From: an uncultured Piscinibacter sp.
GTDB lineage: Bacteria; Pseudomonadota; Gammaproteobacteria; Burkholderiales; Burkholderiaceae_C
Assembly: GCF_937952055.1 (NCBI RefSeq)
Contig: NZ_CALFYO010000019.1
Coordinates: 124,001-188,000, forward strand
Reading direction: 5' to 3'
DNA length: 64,000 bases
The position numbers were made by a program, and so were the translations under genes. Under the pieces are notes generated by a model, which made no database searches, was not told where the DNA came from, and was given only the letters and a program-made list of their open reading frames with translations. Shown here piece by piece: positions 21,786-30,325 of the stretch; the first letter of the stretch is position 1; every line of letters begins with the position of its first letter.

Positions 21786-23189
21786 ATGTCCTTGAACCGC
21801 CGCGGTTTCCTTCAGTCCGCTGCAGCGCTGACGCTTCCCGTCGCGGCCGTCGCTGCGCCGGCCCGTCGCGAGCTGACGCTCGACATCTTCAAGCAGCGCG
21901 TGCGCGCCTCGGGTCCGCCCACCGAGGTCTGGGGGTTCAATCGCTCCGTGCCGGGCCCGCTGTTGCGCTACGCGCAGGGCGCCACGGTCGACCTGAAAGT
22001 CGTGAACCGGCTGCGCCAGGCCACCACGGTGCACTGGCACGGCCTGCGCGTGCCGAACTCGATGGACGGCGTGCCGATCGTCACGCAGCCCCCCATCGAA
22101 CCCGGTGCCACGTTCGACTATCGCTTCACCGCGGACGACGCAGGCACCTACTGGTATCACCCGCACCAGTCCAGCTTCGAGCAGGTGCCGCGCGGGCTGT
22201 ACGGCGCCTTCATCGTCGACGAGGCGCGCCCGCTGGAAGTGGATCGCGAGGTGCTGTGGGTGCTGTCGGACCTGAAGCTGGACGAGCGCAATGCGCAGGT
22301 CGAGGACTACGGCCGGGTGCAGGACTTCGGCAACCGCGGGCGCCACGGCAACACCCTGCTGATCAACGGCCGGCCGGCCGGTCCCGGTCAGCGCCTGACC
22401 CTGCGTCCGAACGAGCGTGTGCGTCTGCGCCTCATCAACGCGGCCTCGGCACGGATCTACCGGCTCGAGTTCGCGGGCCATGCGCCCTGGGTGGTGTCGC
22501 ACGATGGCCAGGGCGTGCCGCCGCACGCCCTGGCCGACAGCCTGTTGTTCCTCGGGCCGGGGCAGCGCACCGACCTCGTGCTGGACGGCACGGCCGGCAA
22601 GGGCCGGTTCGCGATCACCGACCGGCGCGACGTGCACACCGAACTGGCGCAGATCCACTACGCCGGCGCGCCGCTGCGCGCGCGTCCGCTGCCCGCACCG
22701 CGCGCGCTGGCCAGCAACCGCCACACCGAGCCCGACCTGAACAAGGCGACGCAGCACTTCCTGGTCTTCGAGGGGGGCGAGGCGGGCGCTCCGGCGATCG
22801 CCGCGGTGGACGGCAAGCCGATGAAGGTGGAGGACATCCGCCAGCAGCACGGCCTGACGTGGAGCATGAACTACTCCGCCCAGCACGAGCACGCGATGAT
22901 GCACGAACCGCTGTTCTACCTGCGGCAGGGCGAGCACGTGGTGCTGAAGATGATCAACAACACCCTGTTCGAGCACCCCATGCACCTGCACGGGCATTTC
23001 TTCCGCGTGCTTGCGCACAATGACAAGCCCAATCCGCTGCGCGAGTGGCGTGACACGGTGATGCTCGGCCCGCAGGGCTCCTGCGACATCGCGTTCGTGG
23101 CCGAGAACCCGGGCGAGTGGATGTTCCACTGCCACATCCTCGACCACGCCGCCGGCGGCATGATGGGCACGGTGGTCGTGTTCGACTGA
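21786..23189 (+). CDS. periplasmic multicopper oxidase
   Basis: The 467-residue protein has a Tat-type signal (NRRGFLQSAA...) and three cupredoxin domains. Copper ligands are complete: HWHG (His83, His85), WYHPH, HPMHLHGHFF near 398 and HCHILDH near 449, which supplies the T1 Cys and the His pair bridging the trinuclear centre. It oxidises a reducing substrate and reduces O2 to water in the periplasm. There is no Met-rich CueO/CopA insert, although HEHAMMHEPLFY (about 366-377) is Met/His rich. Copper detoxification or a laccase-like role is possible. It follows the sulfur-relay block but has its own promoter candidate. Confidence 0.92.
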   Translation: MSLNRRGFLQSAAALTLPVAAVAAPARRELTLDIFKQRVRASGPPTEVWGFNRSVPGPLLRYAQGATVDLKVVNRLRQATTVHWHGLRVPNSMDGVPIVTQPPIEPGATFDYRFTADDAGTYWYHPHQSSFEQVPRGLYGAFIVDEARPLEVDREVLWVLSDLKLDERNAQVEDYGRVQDFGNRGRHGNTLLINGRPAGPGQRLTLRPNERVRLRLINAASARIYRLEFAGHAPWVVSHDGQGVPPHALADSLLFLGPGQRTDLVLDGTAGKGRFAITDRRDVHTELAQIHYAGAPLRARPLPAPRALASNRHTEPDLNKATQHFLVFEGGEAGAPAIAAVDGKPMKVEDIRQQHGLTWSMNYSAQHEHAMMHEPLFYLRQGEHVVLKMINNTLFEHPMHLHGHFFRVLAHNDKPNPLREWRDTVMLGPQGSCDIAFVAENPGEWMFHCHILDHAAGGMMGTVVVFD

Positions 23190-23219
23190 TGCCCGAAGCG
23201 GCGGGCCGCGCTCGTCCGA

Positions 23220-23240
23220 CCCCGGCGCCTGCGGCCGGGG
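23220..23240. terminator. GC-rich hairpin between convergent genes
   Basis: CCCCGGC (23220-23226) pairs with GCCGGGG (23234-23240) around a 7-base loop. It sits in the 93-bp gap between the converging multicopper oxidase and LysR genes. There is no U-tract, so it is only a possible terminator. Confidence 0.35.
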
Positions 23241-23282
23241 CCCGGCGCCGAAGCGTCGCGTGCCGGCCGACCCCCGGGATGC

Positions 23283-24185
23283 TCAGCGAGTCGGCAGCGG
23301 GTCGTCGCGCAGCATCCTCTCCATGAGTGTGCGCACGGCCGCCAGTGCAGGCGGCTCGGTCCGTCGCGCCAACGTCACCAGTCCGAATCGCGCCGTCGCG
23401 GTGAGCGCCGGCTGCATCTTCAACTCGACCAAGTCGGGGGCGGCCGCCCGGATCGCCAGCAGGACGGCGTCACTGCGCCGCACGACCTCGACGAGGCTCG
23501 GGATCTCCTCGCATCGCAGCGTGACGCAGACACTCGGGTGGGCGCGCGGCCCGTATCGCTCGACCAGCATCCGGGCGACCTCGTCCGACAGCGGCGTCGA
23601 GGCAAGGGGGTAGCGCAGGAGGTCGTCGAAGCTCGTTGCGCCCCGCCGCCTCGACAGTGGATGACCGCGGCGCACCATGAAGGCGCCCGTCATCTCGTGC
23701 AGGAACCGTGCCTTCAGGTCGGGGGCGGGGCGCAGCGAACGCGCGTCCACGACCAGCGCGTCCAGCACACGCTCGCGCAGTGCCTGCACCAGCAGGTCGG
23801 TGCCGGCGCGAGCGATCTCGAAGTGCAAGCGCGGCCGTTCCTGCGCCATCGTCAGCAGCAGCGGCGTCATCAGCATCGCGCCGGGGCCGGAGCCCAAGCC
23901 GATGCGCAGCACACCCTGCTGGCCGTCGCCCGCGAGACGGCCGCTGTCGCGCAGGTCATCTGCGGCGAGCACGAGTTCGCGTGCCCGCTCGACTGCCTCG
24001 CGCCCGAACGGTGTCAATTCGCTGTGGCGGCCGATCCGGTCGAACAGCGGCTGACCGAACTCGGCTTCGAGCGCGCGGATGCTCCGGCTCAGCGCGGGCT
24101 GCGTCAGGAACAGCGCGGCTGCGGACTTGCTGAACGACCCCGTCTGGGCCAGTGAAAGCAGGTGACGGAGCTGGACGAGGGTCAT
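23283..24185 (-). CDS. LysR-family transcriptional regulator
   Basis: The 300-residue protein has a typical LysR winged helix at 1-60 (LVQLRHLLSLAQTGSFSKSAAALFLTQPALSRSIRALE) and an effector-binding domain from about 90 (GVLRIGLGSGPGAMLMTPLL). It is divergent from a Bug-type solute receptor and an M20 amidohydrolase, so it most likely controls uptake and hydrolysis of their substrate. A T-N11-A dyad in the shared gap is a candidate binding site. The effector is unknown. Confidence 0.92.
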   Translation of the reverse strand: MTLVQLRHLLSLAQTGSFSKSAAALFLTQPALSRSIRALEAEFGQPLFDRIGRHSELTPFGREAVERARELVLAADDLRDSGRLAGDGQQGVLRIGLGSGPGAMLMTPLLLTMAQERPRLHFEIARAGTDLLVQALRERVLDALVVDARSLRPAPDLKARFLHEMTGAFMVRRGHPLSRRRGATSFDDLLRYPLASTPLSDEVARMLVERYGPRAHPSVCVTLRCEEIPSLVEVVRRSDAVLLAIRAAAPDLVELKMQPALTATARFGLVTLARRTEPPALAAVRTLMERMLRDDPLPTR

Positions 24186-24206
24186 GGACGTGCGTCGACG
24201 TGACTG

Positions 24207-24219
24207 TGAGTAAAACTCA
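24207..24219. promoter_or_regulatory. candidate LysR box
   Basis: TGAGTAAAACTCA is a perfect dyad with T-N11-A geometry, in the AT-rich 136-bp gap between the LysR gene and the Bug receptor gene. A second dyad, CAATGCATTG, lies about 16 bases further on and could be part of the activation site or promoter. Confidence 0.55.
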
Positions 24220-24321
24220 TGCTAATTGAAAAAACAATGCATTGGACTTTGAGTATGACGACTTCTACATTGGCCTTGCCTTCCAGTCCTGGCCGCCCGT
24301 CGTGCCCTTCAAGGAGTTCCC

Positions 24322-25308
24322 ATGTCCCGATTCAATCTCCTCCGGTCCCTGGCCTTGGTGGCCGGTATGTTGCTCGGCGCCGGTACGGCTGTCGGGCAGG
24401 GTTACCCGGCCAAGCCGGTCAACCTCATGGTGCCCTACCCGGCGGGTGGTCCGTCGGATGCGATTGCCCGCATCTTCAACAACGCGCTCGGCAAGGAACT
24501 GGGCCAGCAGGTGCTGGTGGAAAACCTGGGTGGCGTCAGCGGCGCGCTCGCCGCGCAGAAGGTGCTGGGTTCTCCGGCCGACGGGTACTACATCTTCCAG
24601 GGTTCACCCAACGAGGTGATCCTGTCGCCGCTGGCCAATGCCGCGGTGAAGCTCAAGACCGAGGACTTTCGCCTGGTGCATCCAGTGGCCGATGCGGTGA
24701 TGGTGTTCGTCACGCGCAAGGACCTGCCGGTCAACAGTGTCGATGAGCTGATTGCCCTGGCGCGCAAGTCGGCCGACAAGCCGCTGACCTATGGCAGCGT
24801 GGGCATCGGCTCGCTCTATCACCTGATCCTGGAGAACGTGCAGGCGTCGACCGGCATCAAGCTGGCGCACGTGCCGTACAAGGGCAACGCGCCGCTGCTG
24901 CAGGACCTGGGTGGCGGGCAGGTCGACTTCGCGGTGCTCGTGTACAGCGCCGCGATGGGCGCGCTGGCCGAGCAGGGGCGCCTGAAGGTGATCGGCCAGC
25001 TCGGTGCTCAGCGCTCGGACCTGCTGAAGAACGTGCCGACGGCCAGCGAGAGCCAGTCGCTGAAGAACTTCTCGTACAAGATCTGGACAGGCTTCATGGT
25101 GCCGAAGTCCACGCCCGAGGATGTGGTGGTGAAGCTGCACGCCGCGATCGGCAAGACGCTGCAGGATCCCGGCGTCCGGGCACAGCTCGCGGCGCAGACC
25201 CAGCACCCGTCGGCGCCGATGACGCTGGCCGAGTCGGCCAGGTTCTTCGAGGGCGAGACCGCGCGCTACCGCGCCATCGCCAAGCAGATCAACCTGCAGC
25301 CGCAGTGA
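24322..25308 (+). CDS. Bug/TctC-family periplasmic solute-binding receptor
   Basis: The 328-residue protein has a Sec signal peptide (to about AVGQG) and the family start YPAKPVNLMVPYPAGGPSDAIAR. LVENLGGVSGALAAQKV, YGSVGIGSLYHL and HVPYKGNAPLLQDLGGGQVD are the conserved Bug segments that hold the ligand carboxylate. It is a periplasmic receptor, usually for carboxylic acids and related compounds, and often works with a distant tripartite tricarboxylate transporter. No TctA/TctB membrane genes are adjacent. It is probably cotranscribed with the M20 hydrolase 13 bases downstream, so its ligand may be an N-acyl or amide-containing acid. Confidence 0.9.
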   Translation: MSRFNLLRSLALVAGMLLGAGTAVGQGYPAKPVNLMVPYPAGGPSDAIARIFNNALGKELGQQVLVENLGGVSGALAAQKVLGSPADGYYIFQGSPNEVILSPLANAAVKLKTEDFRLVHPVADAVMVFVTRKDLPVNSVDELIALARKSADKPLTYGSVGIGSLYHLILENVQASTGIKLAHVPYKGNAPLLQDLGGGQVDFAVLVYSAAMGALAEQGRLKVIGQLGAQRSDLLKNVPTASESQSLKNFSYKIWTGFMVPKSTPEDVVVKLHAAIGKTLQDPGVRAQLAAQTQHPSAPMTLAESARFFEGETARYRAIAKQINLQPQ

Positions 25309-25321
25309 GCGCGGGGCCGAC

Positions 25322-26512
25322 ATGACCTACTTGCTCGACGCTCTGCAGGCCCGGGTCGGCGAGTTCGTCAGCCTGCGGCGCGACATCCACCGCCAGCCCG
25401 AGCTGGCTTTCGAGGAGCACCGTACCGCGGCGCTGGTGGCCGACAAGCTCGCCACCTGGGGCTACACGGTCGAGCGAGGCCTGGGCGGCACCGGCGTGGT
25501 CGGCACCCTGGTGCGCGGCCACTCGTCACGCCGACTCGGGCTGCGCGCCGACATGGACGCGCTGCCGATCTCGGAGGCGTCCGGTGTCGAATGGTCCAGC
25601 CAGCGCCCTGGCCTGATGCACGCCTGCGGCCACGACGGCCACACGGCGATGCTGCTGGCGGCCGCGCGACACCTCGCCGAGGCAGGCCGCTTCGACGGCA
25701 CGCTGAACCTGATCTTCCAGCCGGCCGAAGAAGGCGGCGGCGGCGCGCTGCGCATGATCGCCGACGGCCTCTTCGACAGGCACCCCTGCGACGCGATCTT
25801 CGCCATGCACAACATGCCCGGCATCCCGCAGGGCCGGCTGGTGCTGCGCGAGGGCGCGGCGATGGCCTCGTCGGACTACGCGACGATCACGCTGACCGGC
25901 ATCGGCGGCCATGGCGCGCTGCCGCAGCACACGGCCGACCCGGTGGTGGCCGCAGCCAGCCTGGTGATGGCGCTGCAGACGGTGGTGTCGCGCAATGTCG
26001 ACCCGCTGCAGGCAGCGGTGATCACGGTGGGCGCGCTGCACGCCGGCCGCGCCAACAATGTCATCCCGGCCGCGGCGACGCTGGAGATCAGCGTGCGAGC
26101 GCTGGACCGCGACGTGCGGGCCTTGCTCGAGCGGCGCATCAAGGCGCTGGCGGCCACGCACGCGGAAAGCTTCGGGGTCAGCGCGCAGGTCGACTGGCGC
26201 AGCGGCTACGCCGTGCTGGTCAACACGCCCGAAGAGACCGCCTTCGCGCGCGATGTGGCGCTCGAACTGGTGGGGCCGGAGCGCGTGACCCTGCAGGGCC
26301 CGCCGCTGACCGGCAGCGAGGACTTCGCCTTCATGCTCGAGCGCGTGCCGGGCTCGTACCTGTTCATCGGCAACGGCGATGGTCCGGGCAACTGCATGGT
26401 CCACCACCCCGGCTACGACTTCAACGACGCCAACATCGCCATCGGCAGCGCGTACTGGGTGCGGCTGGCCGAACGTTTTCTCAGCGCGGAGGGCATGACC
26501 GCCCGCACCTAG
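25322..26512 (+). CDS. M20 family metallo-amidohydrolase
   Basis: The 396-residue enzyme is of the hippurate hydrolase / IAA-amino acid hydrolase type. Visible motifs are LRRDIHRQPELAFEEHRT, LRADMDALPI, MHACGHDGHTAML (metal-binding Cys-Gly-His), QPAEEGGGGA (catalytic and metal Glu) and MHNMPG. The dimerisation domain follows (about 185-290, GGHGALPQHTADPV), and a late GSEDFAFML supplies the last acidic/His region. It cleaves an amide bond between an acyl group and an amino acid in the cytoplasm. Its pairing with a Bug receptor and LysR suggests uptake and hydrolysis of an N-acyl amino acid. The exact substrate is unknown. Confidence 0.92.
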   Translation: MTYLLDALQARVGEFVSLRRDIHRQPELAFEEHRTAALVADKLATWGYTVERGLGGTGVVGTLVRGHSSRRLGLRADMDALPISEASGVEWSSQRPGLMHACGHDGHTAMLLAAARHLAEAGRFDGTLNLIFQPAEEGGGGALRMIADGLFDRHPCDAIFAMHNMPGIPQGRLVLREGAAMASSDYATITLTGIGGHGALPQHTADPVVAAASLVMALQTVVSRNVDPLQAAVITVGALHAGRANNVIPAAATLEISVRALDRDVRALLERRIKALAATHAESFGVSAQVDWRSGYAVLVNTPEETAFARDVALELVGPERVTLQGPPLTGSEDFAFMLERVPGSYLFIGNGDGPGNCMVHHPGYDFNDANIAIGSAYWVRLAERFLSAEGMTART

Positions 26513-26523
26513 AATCACGATCC

Positions 26524-26700
26524 GGCAGGAGAGCGTCGGGCAACGGCCCGACCCCCGAAGGCGCAAACTCCCATGAACGCTCAGGGTCCGTACTGCACAT
26601 CACCATCGCCGTCTGGAGAGCCGTCACACGCGTGGCGCACCGAAGGAGCAAAGCCCGCATCGGGCTGAATCTCTCAGGTACCGAGGACAGGGGGAGCGGC
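26524..26700 (+). promoter_or_regulatory. tandem glycine riboswitch
   Basis: Two aptamers are visible. Aptamer 1 (about 26524-26595) has GGAGAGCG, CCGAAGGCGCAAA and AACGCTCAGGG. Aptamer 2 (about 26611-26692) has CTGGAGAGCC, CCGAAGGAGCAAA and AATCTCTCAGGTACC. The repeated GGAGAG / CCGAAGG-GCAA / CTCAGG pattern is the glycine riboswitch signature. Downstream, GCGCACGA and TCGTGCGT (26703-26724) form an 8-bp hairpin with one G-U pair, a likely expression platform, 27 bases before the dadA start. No U-tract follows, so control may be at translation or by processing. Glycine is expected to switch the downstream dehydrogenase. Confidence 0.93.
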
Positions 26701-26751
26701 AAGCGCACGACGCAAATCGTGCGTCCAACCAGTCCTTTGGGAGTCTTTGCC

Positions 26752-28008
26752 ATGAACGTGGTGGTACTCGGCGCCGGCCTGCTCGGCGTCACCTCGGCCT
26801 ATTTCCTTCGTCAGCAAGGTCACGACGTGACCGTGATCGACCGCCAGGCTTCGGCCGCGGCGGAGACCAGCTTCGCCAATGGCGGGCAGATCTCGGTGAG
26901 CCACGCCGAGCCGTGGGCCAACCCCAGCGCGCCGCTGAAGCTGCTCAAGTGGCTGGGCAAGGAGGACGCGCCGCTGCTCTTCCGCCTGCGCGCCGACATG
27001 CGCCAGTGGCTGTGGGGCCTGCAGTTCCTGCGCGAGTGCACGCCGGAACGAACACGCCGCAACATCGCGCAGATCGTCCGGCTGGGCACCTACAGCCGCG
27101 AGACGCTGCAGCAACTGCGCCGCGAGCGGTCCATCGCCTACGACGAGCGCACGCAGGGCATCCTGCACTTCTACACCAGCGAGAAGGAGTTCGACGGCGC
27201 CGAGGCACCGGCCGCGCAGATGCGCGAACTCGGCTGCGACCGCCGCGTGATCTCCGCCGACGAGGCCGTGCGCCTGGAGCCGGCGCTGCGCCACATCCGG
27301 GCGCAGCTGGCCGGCGCCACCTACACCGCCGAGGACGAGTCGGGCGACGCGAACCGCTTCGCGCGCGAGCTGGTGACGCGTTGCGAGGAGGACGGCGTGC
27401 AATTCCGCATGAGCCACACCGTCACCGCGCTGCGCGCGTCCGGCGGCGAGATCGACCATGTCGAGGCCACCGATGGCGAGGGCCGCTTCCAGCAGATCCG
27501 TGCCGACGCGTACGTGCTGGCGATGGGCAGCCTGTCGCCGCAGTACGCCCGCTCGCTGGGCATCGCGCTGCCGATCTACCCGGCCAAGGGCTACTCGGTG
27601 ACCATGCCGGTGAAGGACGCCTCGATGGCCCACCAGGTCTCGCTCACCGACGACGAGTACAAGCTGGTCTTCTCGCGCCTGGGCGACCGCCTGCGCATTG
27701 CCGGCACGGCAGAGCTGAACGGCTACGACCGCGACCTGAACCGCGTGCGCTGCGAGGCCATCGTCAAGCGCGTGGAGCAGATCTTCCCCGGCGCCGGCGA
27801 CGCCAGCCGCGCGCAGTTCTGGACCGGCCTGCGGCCCGCCACGCCGAGCAACGTGCCGATCATCGGCCGCTCGAAGCTGCGCAACCTGTTTCTCAACACC
27901 GGGCACGGCACGCTGGGCTGGACGCATTCCTGCGGCTCCGGCAAGAGCATCGCGCGCATCGTCAGCGGCCAGAAGCCCGAGGTGGACTTCGCGTTCGTGG
28001 GCGTCTGA
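26752..28008 (+). CDS. dadA: D-amino acid dehydrogenase, small-subunit DadA type
   Basis: The protein is 418 residues from ATG 26752. The frame is open well upstream through the riboswitch and amidohydrolase, but only from MNVVVLGAGLLGVTSAYFL does it fit. GxGxxG at 7-12 binds FAD, TSFANGGQIS is the DadA signature, and PIYPAKGYSVTMPV and GTLGWTHSCGSGK mark the substrate and C-terminal FAD regions. DadA enzymes are membrane-associated flavoproteins that oxidise D-amino acids and feed electrons to quinones. Control by a tandem glycine riboswitch suggests glycine is substrate or signal; a glycine-oxidising role is possible. No alanine racemase (dadX) gene is adjacent. Confidence 0.9.
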   Translation: MNVVVLGAGLLGVTSAYFLRQQGHDVTVIDRQASAAAETSFANGGQISVSHAEPWANPSAPLKLLKWLGKEDAPLLFRLRADMRQWLWGLQFLRECTPERTRRNIAQIVRLGTYSRETLQQLRRERSIAYDERTQGILHFYTSEKEFDGAEAPAAQMRELGCDRRVISADEAVRLEPALRHIRAQLAGATYTAEDESGDANRFARELVTRCEEDGVQFRMSHTVTALRASGGEIDHVEATDGEGRFQQIRADAYVLAMGSLSPQYARSLGIALPIYPAKGYSVTMPVKDASMAHQVSLTDDEYKLVFSRLGDRLRIAGTAELNGYDRDLNRVRCEAIVKRVEQIFPGAGDASRAQFWTGLRPATPSNVPIIGRSKLRNLFLNTGHGTLGWTHSCGSGKSIARIVSGQKPEVDFAFVGV

Positions 28009-28086
28009 GGCAGACACCGCGTGGCACGGCGCCGGCGTCGACGCAGCCGCCCGGGGGTGATGGATCGCCGGCGTCGGCGGCGACCG

Positions 28087-28740
28087 TCAGCGCGTGCCTG
28101 CCGACGCTCGCCCATGTCGCCTCGCATACCGGTCCGGCCGCTCGGGTGCGGACCGTGAGCCGATGAGCATCTTGCACTGCGCCTCGATGTCGCCCAGCAG
28201 CCGGCCCAGAAAGGCGACGAATTCCTGGGTCGCGGCGTCGCGTCGGGCATCCGGCCTGACCAGTGCATTGAACGGCGGCGAATCGGGGCTGTCCCAGTCC
28301 AGCAGCACCGGCTGCAGGTGACCCTCGCGGACGTAGCGCCACACCGAGAGGTCGGCGAACCGGCTCACACCGTGCCCGTGCAGCACGGCGTGCAGCGCGT
28401 CATCGCGGCTTTCGCAGGTCAGCCAGCCGCGCACGGCCACCTCCTCCACCTCCGGCCCCTGGATGTGCCGCCAGAGATCGAGCACGGTGCCTTCGGGCGA
28501 GCGCACGATCACGCAGGCGTGGTGCGCCAGGTCCACCGGCCGTCGCGGCATCGCATGGCGTTTCCAGTACGCCGGGTTCGCACAGACGATCAGGCGACTC
28601 TGGGCCAGCGGTCGCTTGACCATGTCCGGGGTGCCGGGCCACCCGAGCGCCACCACGACGTCGATGCCGCGGGCCGCGGCGTCGGTGACGGTCAGCTGGT
28701 CCACCGTGCGCAGGTCGATCTGCACATGATTCACCTCACC
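28087..28740 (-). pseudogene. LysR-family regulator remnant lacking the DNA-binding domain
   Basis: From about 28740 the frame reads as the later part of a LysR effector domain: VQIDLRTVDQLTVTDAAARG, DVVVALGWPGTPD, LIVCANPAYWKRHAMPRRPVDL and HGHGVSRFADLSVW. The winged helix and the first strand of the effector domain, about 115 residues, are missing. The open frame continues upstream to an ATG at 28926, but that extension is unrelated and overlaps the start of the divergent chimeric gene. Without a helix-turn-helix it cannot act as a LysR regulator. Its position next to another broken gene suggests one deletion event damaged both. Confidence 0.7.
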
Positions 28741-28889
28741 GAAAAGCCGGAGCCGCCCATGGAACCCAGCGCTGCCCGAGCGGAACGGTCGCCGGACGAG
28801 CCGCACGATCGTGGCCCGCGCCTTCACCACGCTCCTGTGCGGCACCTCCGGCACCCCCGCAACGCCCTTGCCGCGAACCGGAGGAAGCC

Positions 28890-29525
28890 ATGCGCCACCT
28901 GATGACGATTGCCCTTGCCGCTGCATTGCTGCAACTTCCAGCCGCCGCGCAGGCGCAGGCTACTGCTCCCGAGTCCTTCCCCACCAAGGCACTGCGTCTG
29001 GTGGTGCCGCTGCCGGCTGGCGGCCCGAGCGACTTCATCGCCCGCCAGGCGCTGCCCCATCTCCGCCCAATGCACACCGGTGCCAACCTGTCGCGGCGCG
29101 GTGCCTGCGTGCTGGCGGAAGCCGACGGCGCGCCGCGTGAAGCGACGCTGCTGGCGACCGGCTCCGAGGTCGCCATCGCGATGGCGGCGCGCGGTGCCCT
29201 GCAGGCGAGCGGCACGCCGACGGCGGTGGTGTCGATGCCGAGCTGGGAGCTCTTCGAGGCCCAGGACGGCGCCTACCGCTCGAGCATGCTCGGCTCGGGC
29301 ACGGTGCGCGTCGGCTGCGAGGCCGCGATGAGTTTCGGTTGGGAGCGCTGGCTCGGGGAGCGGGGAGCCTTCGTCGGCATGTCCGGCTTCGGCGCGTCGG
29401 GTCCGGCTGAGCAGTTGTACCGGCACTTCGGCATCACGCCCGAGGCTGTCGCCGCGCAGGCGCGCCGCCTGCTGCGTAGCTCGGGGCACGTTGCCGGCGC
29501 AAGGCACTCCCTGGCGTCACCGTGA
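28890..29525 (+). pseudogene. in-frame chimera: Bug receptor N-terminus joined to transketolase C-terminus
   Basis: Residues 1-51 are a Bug/TctC receptor start: a signal peptide ending near AQA, then FPTKALRLVVPLPAGGPSDF. From about residue 52 the sequence switches to the C-terminal domain of a transketolase: RQALPHLR, NLSRRGACVLAEADG, TLLATGSEVAIAMAARGAL, VVSMPSWELFEAQ and GAFVGMSGFGASGPAEQLY, then HFGIT. The junction lies near 29040-29048. About 270 Bug residues and about 500 transketolase residues, including the thiamine-diphosphate domains, are missing. The fusion keeps frame and has a good ribosome binding site (GGAGGAAG), so a secreted transketolase tail may be made, but catalysis is impossible. 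Most likely a deletion scar. Confidence 0.78.
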
Positions 29526-29536
29526 TCTCCGGGCGG

Positions 29537-30325
29537 TCATTCGGCTCGCCGCTCGTCGAGCCGCGGCCCGGGCCGGCTGAGCCCGTGGTACAGGACGAAG
29601 CCGAGCGCCGATGCAGCGACTCCCAGACCGAGCACGCGTCCCCAGCCGGCAGCCTGCGGGGCGACGTCGGGCCACAGCCATGCTGCCGGCAGCAGCAACG
29701 TGAGCGCCGAGCCGCCCTGGGCGGCGATGGCGAGCACGATCGGGTCGGTGGCCGCGAACCGTCGCCGTCCGGTCGGCCTGCCCGGCATGCTGCACAGCGC
29801 CGCGAACGAAGCCGCGGCCAGCGCGAGCGTGGTCGGCGCCAGGACGGCTGCGGATGCCGCAGCGGTGGCTTCGCTCGGAAGCCCCGCGGCGAGCCACTGC
29901 CACGACAGCAGGGCCGCGCCGCCCAGGCCGACGACGAAGCCGGCAAAGGGCCGGCCGCCGACCCTTTCGCCGAGCCAGACCGCGCCGGCCAGCGTGACGG
30001 CCAGCGGCAGGCTGGCGTGCGCGACCGCCAGCGGGCCCGATCCGACGCGCGCTGCCGTGCACGCCCACAGCGCGAAGGGCAGGGTGCAACTCAGCAGCGA
30101 CAACCCGACGAGCCGGCAGGCCTGCTGCTTGAGCGCCCTGCGGCGTGACGCGTCGCGCAGCCACGGCCCCAGGAACCCCGCCGCTGCGGCAGCCTGGACG
30201 ATCAGGAGGGCGATCACGCCGAAGTCGCCGGCGAAGCACCTCATGACGAGCAGCGACGCTCCGCAGGTCGCGGCCAGCATGGCGATGCCGGCGGCGCCCG
30301 TGCTGCGCCAGGGGAGTGCGTTCAT
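29537..30325 (-). CDS. EamA/DMT-family permease
   Basis: The protein is 262 residues from ATG 30325, with about nine to ten hydrophobic segments in two similar halves, as in drug/metabolite transporters. Recognisable parts are SLPLAVTLAGAVWLGERVGG, where the ExxG-like GE pair ends a helix, and the late LGLGVAASALGFVLYHG. It is likely an exporter of a small metabolite. Its start overlaps the haloperoxidase stop in an ATGA tetranucleotide, so the two proteins are translationally coupled. The upstream open extension in this frame (to 31654) is shadow of the haloperoxidase gene. Confidence 0.8.
   Translation of the reverse strand: MNALPWRSTGAAGIAMLAATCGASLLVMRCFAGDFGVIALLIVQAAAAAGFLGPWLRDASRRRALKQQACRLVGLSLLSCTLPFALWACTAARVGSGPLAVAHASLPLAVTLAGAVWLGERVGGRPFAGFVVGLGGAALLSWQWLAAGLPSEATAAASAAVLAPTTLALAAASFAALCSMPGRPTGRRRFAATDPIVLAIAAQGGSALTLLLPAAWLWPDVAPQAAGWGRVLGLGVAASALGFVLYHGLSRPGPRLDERRAE

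Noticed and set aside
24219..24746. Plus-strand open frame beginning in the LysR-Bug gap
   Set aside because: It runs out of frame through the Bug receptor gene, whose signal peptide and motifs begin at 24322.
25591..26751. N-terminal extension of the dadA frame through the amidohydrolase and riboswitch
   Set aside because: The extension is out of frame with the M20 gene and is shadow; the FAD-binding start fits ATG 26752.
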